In this document: positions 57,044 through 64,000 of the stretch, in pieces | Layout: every line of letters begins with the position of its first letter | Position numbering within the stretch: the first letter of the stretch is position 1 | NCBI GenBank assembly: GCA_039619475.1 | Contig: CM077115.1 | Coordinates: 236,561,692-236,625,691 of the forward strand | Origin: Icerya purchasi | Lineage: Eukaryota; Arthropoda; Insecta; Hemiptera; Monophlebidae | DNA length: 64,000 nt | Reading direction: 5' to 3' | The notes under the pieces: model-generated | What the model was told of the DNA's origin: nothing | The model's input: the letters and a program-made list of their open reading frames with translations, nothing else | Databases searched by the model: none | Position numbers and translations under genes: made by a program

Positions 57044-58497
57044 TTAGTCTGCTGTTTGATCTGAATCCGACTGTCTAGCAAGTTTGTTGATTAGCTTAGT
57101 GAAACGTGTTTTCATTGATCGGTTTTGAAGTAAGGAGTAATTATCTGAGAGCATGTGAATAAATCCATCTATGTCTTCAGTGAAGTTGGCTACTATACTC
57201 GCCGGGTCGTGTTGTCCTTGAATCGTTTCCATTAAGGCTACGAAGTCATTGAAAGACAATGGATAGTCTTTATTGTTGATGTTGCTTTCTGCGGGCTTTA
57301 GGAGTTCAACAGTAGGCAATTTTTGTTTTTTCAGTTTTGGTGGTGGAGGTTTGAAGTCTACGTTTGCTCCGTTGTCTCTGGTTTCTACCGCATTTGGATG
57401 CTCTCTGTTTTCTGGTTCGTTTGTCTGCATTTGTAGAGGGAAAAGAATAGCTCTTGTGCTATTTGTAAAGTCGGGCTCCGTAGTCTTCTGAGAAGCATCA
57501 GGGGTTTGTGGGTGGGGTCGCTTAGTTGCTGCTGGGGTTTCCTCGGTGCTGACTGTTGTGTTATTTTCAAAGATAGAGGCTTGAGTGTTTTCCTCAGCGA
57601 TGGCGGTTATGTTTTGCGGGGCTGGAGCGGCTTTAGTGTCTGTAGCGGGGGGAACACTATCTTCTACAGATGGGGCAATGGACGGCATGTTCTGCATACC
57701 CGTTTGGATAAATATTCGATGTTCACGCTCAATATGAACTATTATGAAAGAGTCAGGTAAGGGTGGGAGATTGGCGCTATCAACATACAGCTGCCTCCTC
57801 CAGCTGATTATATGGTCAAACTCTGGATCATTGGGTTTAACACGGAGCAGAGAAATTGCCGAGACTAATTTTAAATTTAATATTCCCTCAAGATAGGCTT
57901 TGACAACAGAGTTTGGGATGGTTGGAGATACGTTAGATAATATAATTTTTTGAGTAGGGTTTTTTAACCTTTGACCGGTGATTGTATTATTATTTACGGT
58001 AATAACGGCTCCGTTATGAAAAAGGTTTTCTGTGATGTTTTTCGATTTAAAAAAAATGATGACTCGATTGTTGCTAATTTTGGAGCCTGCAATTATGTTT
58101 TTTGGACCTCCTACTAAGTTTTTAAGGGCGTTAAAATAGTCTAAAGGATTCGCATTTTCGACGTATGGAAATAATACGCCTTGGTCTTCCGTAGGAAAAT
58201 CGAAATCTGTTATAGGAGGGGTAGGTTTTCGAGATTTTAGTTTGTCGGAAAAAGAGATTGAGTTGGTCACGATGTTTGTGCTTGGGGATGTTTTATTTAT
58301 TGCTGTAAAGTTTATTGTGGTAGCGGTTGGAGTGTGTGAAATAGGTGTATCGAGCTTGTTTTTTAAGTTTGCAGGCTTACTTGTTGCATTTGCCGTTAAA
58401 TTTGTTTTTGGAAAGGCGGAAGAGTTTTGCGTGTTAGAAATATTTAGCGGAACGATCTTACTTGTATTTGATGAAGAAGCCGCGTTTTTATTTTTCT
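57044..58497 (-). pseudogene. I-like ORF1, Gag-like nucleic-acid-binding protein
   Basis: The minus-strand frame is open from 58497 to the stop at 57044, about 483 codons, but it contains no ATG before residue 260 or so. The natural start codon is therefore mutated, or lies in lost 5' sequence. The N-terminus is Ser/Thr/Asn/Lys-rich. A central region (VIIFFKSKNITENLFHNGAV, IILSNVSPTIPNSVVKAYLE) looks like RRM-type folds of Gag proteins. An acidic, Thr/Pro-rich spacer and a KPPPPKLKKQK patch follow, then a helical end. No CCHC knuckle is seen, unlike in classical I and jockey Gag. It would package element RNA. Confidence 0.6.
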
Positions 58498-59025
58498 TCT
58501 AGTTTTTTCGTCTCTTATTTTATACTTTATAATTAAAGTTTATTCTGCTACAGTCATTGCATTTATTTCAACAATGGCGGCCCTAGGGCAGTGCGAGCGG
58601 CCGCACAGGGCGCCGTTATGGAGGAGATGCCAAAATCGACCGAAACCACAGACTACTAAAAGATACTACGTACCGAAACGCGTCGACTAGTCATCGGCTT
58701 TCACACGAAGCTCATGAAGTAGATTTAGCTATTCCTGGTCTCTCATCTGGATTTGAAAATATTACGGATGATGATATATCAGTAGCATCATCATCATTAT
58801 TTTTGAGAGAATACAATTACGATGATATTTCAAAGTGGTCGCTTATCGACTCTGCTACAAGAAATTAAATAATTATTTGAGGTATTTTATATGTATGTGT
58901 AACGAAATGAGCGATGAAAACTACCCAAGGCAATGTGACTTCCGTCATTTTTCAAATAGCATTTTGAAAGAGTAATGCCAAATTGAGAAACATTCAAAAG
59001 AAGATCGCTCGTATAGTCTAAATAG

Positions 59026-60148
59026 GTGGATAAAGTATATTATTTCTGCTGCCGTTTATTTAACACAAGTCCCCACTTTAATCTGGGAAAAGGAGGATTT
59101 GACGATTGGAGTCGCTTATCAACGCGTCTCAAAAATCACGAAATTTCCTCAGATCACCGACATGCTATGAACAGTTGGATAGAAGCATCGATTAGTCTGA
59201 AAAACTTCAGTGGAACAAACAAGCACTTGCACAAATTAAAGACGAGAAGTCTCGGTGGGTTGCTATCCTCGAACGAATGATGTCCATAGAATTTTTCTTA
59301 GCAGGCAATAATTTGTCGTTTAAAGGGAGCATCTGAAACTTTATGCACTCCTAATAATGGTAACTTCCTGGGCTTAATGCAACTACTAGGAAAATTTGAT
59401 AATGTAATGATGAAGCATCTTCGCCGTGTTGTAAATAAGGAGACCAACGTCCATTATTTTAGCAAGCGGATTCAGAATGAGTGTTGATTGGCTTACTTGG
59501 GAAGTGAAGTTCGAAATAGTATTTTAAATACCGTAAAGTCAACTAAATACTTCTCCATCTTACCGAACTGCACTCCTGATGTAAAGCCATGTTGAACAAT
59601 TATCACTAACACTCCACTTTGTCAATACTGATGAAGAAGCAGTCAAAGTACGAAAGTGTTTCGTTGCTTACAAGCCGGTAAGTGATTCTTCAGGACTTAC
59701 TGGCTCTTTCTTGATACCATTGTACACGAGTTTGATTTGGACATGGACGATTGCCGAGGTCAAGAATACGATAATGGTACGAACATGGTAGGAGTAAACG
59801 AAAGCATCCGTACCAGAATTCTTAACCGATATCCTCGAGCATTTTTTAATTCATGTAGTTTTCATAGCCTGAATTTGGTGATAGCAGATGTAGTCAAAAC
59901 ATCTATTAAAGCAGTTTCTTTATTCGGATTTCTTCAAACACTGTTTGTTTTATTTTCTGGATCAACAAAGCGACGGGAAGTAATATCCAAGCACATAGAA
60001 GGATTATCCCTGAAAGAAGTTCGCGAAACTCGCTGCGAGAGTAAAGTTTCTAGCCTGACTGCTTTTCGCTTTCACTACGTTTCAGTTCATGGTGTCCTTC
60101 TAAATTTTCATGAAGAAACAAATGATTCATTTTCAGCATCAGAAGCCT

Positions 60149-60179
<31 letters not shown>

Positions 60180-61960
60180 TTTGGTGAATAATAACATAAA
60201 TACATAATAATTGAAAAATAGCCATGAGTATCTCAGTTGAATGAACACATCATGGATTGAAAACAATAAAAAAGAAAATGAAAGAGACAAAAAAAAAAAC
60301 AATATAAAAATTAAAATAAAATTATTCATTAAATGAAAAATCTTCAACATTAGAATATTTGGAAGCCATGATAAAATTCACCGCGTGTAGGAATTTCGAT
60401 AAATTATCGTTGTTTAATGGAAAACAATTTACGTCTTTAAACAAGAATTTCCATTTGGCGCACTCATTAACGATATTATGGGTGACAGTTTCAGGAGCAT
60501 CTCCGCAGGAACACAAATCGGTGTCTGCTAGATGGAAACGGTGCAGATAGTCCAGTAAGAAACTGCGTCATATACGTATTAATATTATTAATTTTGATTG
60601 GATTGGTTTTAACCTCGGAGACGAAACTAGATGTTAATCTTCCAGTTGAGCTATTGTTCCAGCTATTTTGCATTTCAATAAAAATCTATTGTTTAGATCC
60701 AACTCCAAATTAAGATTATTTAACCCCAGAAAAATACAAAATTTTATGCTGCAGTACGGAATATGTCCTGCTATTGTTCGCAACGCATCAGCGGAAGTAG
60801 TTCTATGCGCACGGAAAATAAACAAAAGAAATTTCCTTTGGGATTTAACTAATAATTCCTGAATGCTTTTACGCTTTAAAGCCTCTTCAAACATAAATAC
60901 GCAGTACGTGAATAATGAAACAACTAGCATATTAGCGAATTATTCACGCGGTGTTTGGTGTTCATCCCATACGTGCGTCCAGACATGGATTGCAATCTAT
61001 TCAAAACCGTTGTAGCTTTACTGGACAACATTTATGAAATGTTGATTAAAACTGTAGCGACAGTCTAATGTAATACCAAGATATTTCACAAAGTTCGGTA
61101 TAGAGAGATGTAGCGAATTGTAGTAGTCCCTTTTTCGTTCCCTGTGCATGATTAATAAATTAGTCTTTTGTTTTCGTCCAACTGTAGAAGATGTTTTCCG
61201 ATAAAGGTTAAAATATTGTTGATTATAATCTGGTACAGAACATGGAGCAATTTGAGTTCATTATTACTATGGTTCACGTAAACATTGTAAGTAAGACTAT
61301 TCGGTCTGAAACTATGGAATTACGAGACGCGTCTCAAATGCTGAAAAACTTCATAAAATTTGTGAAGCAGTACCGGAATTTTTCATCTGCCCTTATAATA
61401 TCTAACGAGATAGCACCCCAGGCTGAGGTAAATCTGATTTTTAATCGAGTCCGATCCCGAAAAAGAAAACCGTTATTTGAATACGAAGGCATAGATGAGA
61501 CACACCAACTGATCCTGAAGATTGATACAATTGAGAATGCATTGGTTAGTCGATTTAGACGACTGTCAAAATTCAACGATACATGGTTATTTTTATACAA
61601 CATCGAAATCATTCCTGAAAAATTCATATTGAAAAAAGCCTGTGCTGATTTGCAAATCGATTTAACCGATGGGGAAAAATGTGATGTGTGTAGTTGCGAA
61701 TTGTTGAGTTAACCTACGAGCCTGAACTCATTATTAAAAGATTTTCAATCAAAACAAAACGATTGGCAGGATATTTTCCGGAATGTGTGGACAGCGCTTC
61801 GTATCTCACTAACTGTACAACTGTCGCTAAGGAGAACAAAGTTTCAGTAAATTAATGATAACTTACCTACGATCTGCTACCTGTCAGGAAAGCCTAAAAG
61901 ATCTTGGAATTTTATTCACAGAAAATTCTATCGCCTAGAAGTTAAATTATTCGGACTCAA
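59026..61960 (+). pseudogene. hAT transposase (TTF-type zinc finger / ZMYM1-like), broken
   Basis: Pieces in the correct order are DKVYYFCCRLF and GGFDDWSRLSTRLKNHEISS (59026-59160, TTF-type zinc finger), and MSIEFFLAGNNLSFKGASET with NGNFLGLMQLLGKFD (59279-59400). Next come SEVRNSILNTVKSTKYFSIL (about 59505-59565), CRGQEYDNGTNMVG and PRAFFNSCSFHSLNLVIADV (59749-59890). After the LINE insert, RVRSRKRKPLFEYEGIDETH (61449-61505) follows, and then a hAT dimerisation end (NVWTALRISLTVQLSL, about 61780-61830, with frameshift afterwards). The family is a cut-and-paste DDE transposase. Several stops and frameshifts show long inactivity. Confidence 0.75.
60152..61236 (-). mobile_element. R1-like LINE 3' fragment inserted in the hAT transposase
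   Basis: On the minus strand 60930-60634 encodes SQRKFLLFIFRAHRTTSADA and LRTIAGHIPY, the post-RT region. Then 60516-60322 encodes MCSCGDAPETVTHNIVNECA, a C-terminal Cys/His motif (C-x-C-G...H...C). The (AAAT)n tail is seen as TTTA repeats at 60152-60180. The hAT frame is coding up to ATCAGAAGCC on the left and resumes from 61242 on the right. A possible short target repeat is CAGAA (left about 60143, right about 61235). An extreme C-terminal region and frameshifts indicate a dead, 5'-truncated copy. Confidence 0.6.
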
Positions 61961-62639
61961 TAAAAAAAATTTACAAGCGCAAAAGCTGGAAAGGTGGTCA
62001 TCTAGTTTCCGTTTATCAAACTGATTGTTCTTTTACTTTAAAATTGATTACCGTCTGCAGGATTTTAAATAAAAATTATCAAACAAAATATTAATTGTCA
62101 TTATTTCTCATTTGACAAGTTGACATTCAGATATGCCTACAGAGGATACTGTTTATATATAAAAAATTACATTCCCTTTCGTCTGAATGTAAACTGTGTA
62201 GAGCACAATTAAGCAGTTGCATAGAAAGAACGCTAAGTTTTGTATTTGGAGGGGTGCCATTTTGACATCTCGCACCACCTAAAAATTTTGCTAAAGCCAT
62301 CACTGTTGTATTACTTCAATATCTTTAGTTTATATTTCATATTAGTTTTATTTTTTTATTTATTTTTTTAGTTATGGTTCGTCGTTAGTTATTTTTATTA
62401 AATGTTACTACTATATTCACCAGTTCGTTACGATTATTTTATTATTATTCGTAGTATTTCTTGTTTGTTTTTTTTTTTTAGTTTCATTATAATTTAATCT
62501 AATTTTTATTTCCTAATTATTCGACATTTATTTGGCACTCTCTTCATTGTTATTGCTCATTTTCGAAACGTATTAGAGGTATAATTTTTAATTATCATTG
62601 TCTGTTTTTTTCTCTTTTCGTCCTGGAAGGGGACATCCA

Positions 62640-63185
62640 CTAGTCCACTCATCATATCGTGTATGTTGAAATTACTTCAGTGTACTTGTGACCATGTTCC
62701 TACCCTAATGACTCATGTTAATTTTTTTCTTCAAGTTACCTCAGGATTTTTCGGAATGACGAATGAAACTCATTCGACCGTAGTCAGAATCTTTCGTTTA
62801 GATCCTACGACCGAAAACTTTCTTGAAACGAGAGAACGCAAAAACCAGTATATACATAAAATTTCTCAAAGAAGTCCTCCGGGAAGAATTTCTGTTCTTC
62901 ATTCTCTAGGTACATCCCTCTTTCTCATATTTGGAAAATAGCAAGAGCTTTCAAATCCCCATCCTCTGAACAGCCATCCAATTTTTCTGAAGATAGCCTA
63001 ATATCCTTTACCGGTTTCGTTGCTCCTACTTACGTTCCTAACGAACTGTATCTAACTCCATTTCCGCAATATTTCCCGTCACACTTCCTAACTTCTACTT
63101 TCAATATTTATGAATTAAAATCTGTTCTTTTCAAATCTTCTAGCCCCACACTCCAGGTCTTGAGGGTATACCTAACATTATCAAA
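62640..63185 (+). mobile_element. LINE fragment, linker and start of RT
   Basis: Translation at about 62930-63170 gives IARAFKSPSSEQPSNF, then PNELYLTPFPQYF and STFNIYELKSVLFKSSSPTL, followed by LQVLRVYL. The FxxxELKSVLxxxxxSxPG pattern is the block just before RT in I/R1-type LINEs (ending SAPGPDGI). A preceding frame (62663-62941) is probably a frameshifted part of the same region. Neither a tail nor ends are visible. Confidence 0.4.
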
Positions 63186-64000
63186 AGTACAGAATACATC
63201 GATGGAGGAAGCCAAAGTATAATGTTTTTAGATAAAAGATGATTTTTTTTATATATAGAAACAAAAAGACTAATACAATCGGGGGGGGGGGGATCAATAC
63301 CAGACCGAAAGTCAAATAAAAATTAAAATATCTTCGATGACTAAATTTTTTACGCACTGCAGAATATACGGAACAGAAAATTTTACTTAAAAAAACGGTT
63401 AGAAATACAAAAATAAACAATAAAAAAAAAAAACAAAAAAAAAACTAGAACACGATATAGACTAAAAACTTTAGGAAAAATTTCTAACGCGATTTAATAA
63501 ATAGGCAGGTTGTTACTAGAATTATAATATAATGATGGAAAAATTGATTTAAGGGTAGCAGAGTACGAACGAGCAACAGCATTACTGTATACGCAAATAA
63601 GTGCCAACTGAACTAGATTTTCGGCACGAGGCGAATTAAAATCATTTTTATTAATTAGCGGTTAGCAGCCAGTTGCGAAAATAAATTTATGTCCAACCCA
63701 AATCCAAAATTTGGTGCAATATTTATTTTATCCGTTTCGAGGCTATATATTAACAATATGTGCTTTGTATATATTTTCGAATTTCTCGTTTTACGTGACA
63801 GTAAAATGAAATCCAACGGGTTCTTGTTTTATGGTTTTGTTTCGAAAACTGGTCTTGCAATTAACAAATATTTCGAATTTAGCTCCGGGCGAAAAAGGAC
63901 AATTCGAAATTCGGTCTGCGATTGTAGCAAGTACAAAATAAACAGTTATATTTTAGCTGTTAATGCAAATAGTACGAAGCAAGTGTAAACAAAAGGAAAA
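63186..64000. other. Low-complexity DNA, no gene supported
   Basis: It includes a G12 run at about 63281-63292 and A-rich runs at 63422-63445. A 99-codon frame at 63689-63988 (+) shows no recognisable domain and may continue beyond the window. Confidence 0.45.

Larger units (their letters stand above)
49732..58500 (-). mobile_element. Near full-length I-like LINE, copy 2 (minus strand), split by an RTE
   Basis: In minus-strand order it has a Gag-like ORF1 (58497-57044), a 19-bp spacer, then ORF2 with endonuclease (57024-56106), RT, RNase H and Cys/His tail (52625-49825). The 3' UTR has the motif CTGTAATAGCC, and poly(A) is seen as T's at 49732-49755. Without the RTE it is about 5.3 kb, the normal size for I-clade elements. 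Disruptions seen are the RTE insertion in ORF2 and one in-frame TAG at 52084-52086. ORF1 has no ATG at its expected start. The 5' end is placed near 58500 where the ORF1 frame first meets a stop; no target duplication was confirmed. Confidence 0.85.
58572..62305 (+). mobile_element. hAT transposon, decayed, about 3.7 kb with a LINE insert
   Basis: The left end CAATGGCGGCCCTAGGG and right end (reversed) CAGTGATGGCTTTAGCA are imperfect inverted repeats, each followed inward by GTGCGAG and GGCGCC or GGTGCC/TGGCACC blocks typical of this hAT group. Target duplication is not clear: TATTTCAA on the left resembles TACTTCAA at 62312-62319, a few bases beyond the predicted right end. Between them lies the broken transposase. 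Without the LINE insert it would be about 2.65 kb. Confidence 0.65.

Noticed and set aside
1..64000. Search for bacterial-type systems (operons, CRISPR, toxin-antitoxin, phage) or viral integrations
   Set aside because: No ribosome binding sites with tandem genes, no repeat-spacer arrays and no viral structural or polymerase motifs; all RT sequences belong to LINE clades.

Overview
This window looks like intergenic DNA from a large, AT-rich arthropod genome, most likely an insect. I infer this from the dense mix of non-LTR retrotransposons (I-like, jockey-like, R1/CR1-like, BovB-type RTE, and possibly R4/Dong-like), tRNA-derived SINEs, hAT transposons and foldback elements, with no recognisable housekeeping gene, rRNA, true tRNA or bacterial operon. 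The insect order cannot be read from the sequence; a hemipteran would fit but is a guess. Family names come from motif recognition, not database search.

Layout. 1-3.6 kb: the 3' end of an unidentified coding sequence (2-505), a SINE-like tail, and AT-rich filler. 3.66-7.1 kb: an old I-like LINE copy on the + strand, carrying a complete SINE with a 14-bp target duplication (4791-5055) and a foldback MITE with a 10-bp duplication (5542-5810). 8.0-9.5 kb: a decayed LINE split by a 783-bp hAT-like non-autonomous element with an 8-bp duplication, which itself carries a tRNA-SINE. 9.9-19.3 kb: 3' ends of several LINEs, including four copies of one RNase-H family called LINE A here (9.9, 12.7, 15.1 and 16.6 kb). 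21.9-23.06 kb: a short LINE remnant bracketed by (TAA)n on both sides. 24.5-32 kb: two copies of a further family (LINE B), a jockey-like LINE on the minus strand, a perfect-looking 89-bp hairpin, and a 1.26-kb terminal-inverted-repeat element. 33-39 kb: one orphan reading frame, more LINE debris and diverged tandem repeats. 40.1-41.3 kb: a 5'-truncated I-like copy whose RNase H/zinc-finger reading frame is still open. 45.5-49.6 kb: an R1-like LINE with one stop codon, a 675-bp foldback element with its own retroinsert, and the best LINE A copy, with target duplications.

49.7-58.5 kb is the centrepiece: a near full-length I-like element on the minus strand (Gag-like ORF1, then endonuclease-RT-RNase H-zinc finger ORF2). 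It is split by a 3.47-kb BovB-type RTE on the + strand, which sits in ORF2 and is flanked by a 14-bp target duplication. 58.6-62.3 kb is a decayed hAT transposon whose transposase is split by a minus-strand LINE fragment. The window ends with another LINE fragment and low-complexity DNA.

How it works together: these are layers of transposition. In each nested case the reading frame or palindrome of the older element continues on both sides of the younger one, so insertion order can be read directly. No cellular pathway and no clearly novel multigene system is visible. The most unusual items are the (TAA)-bracketed LINE remnant, the large foldback element, the SINE families, the two orphan reading frames, and non-canonical residues at polymerase active sites.
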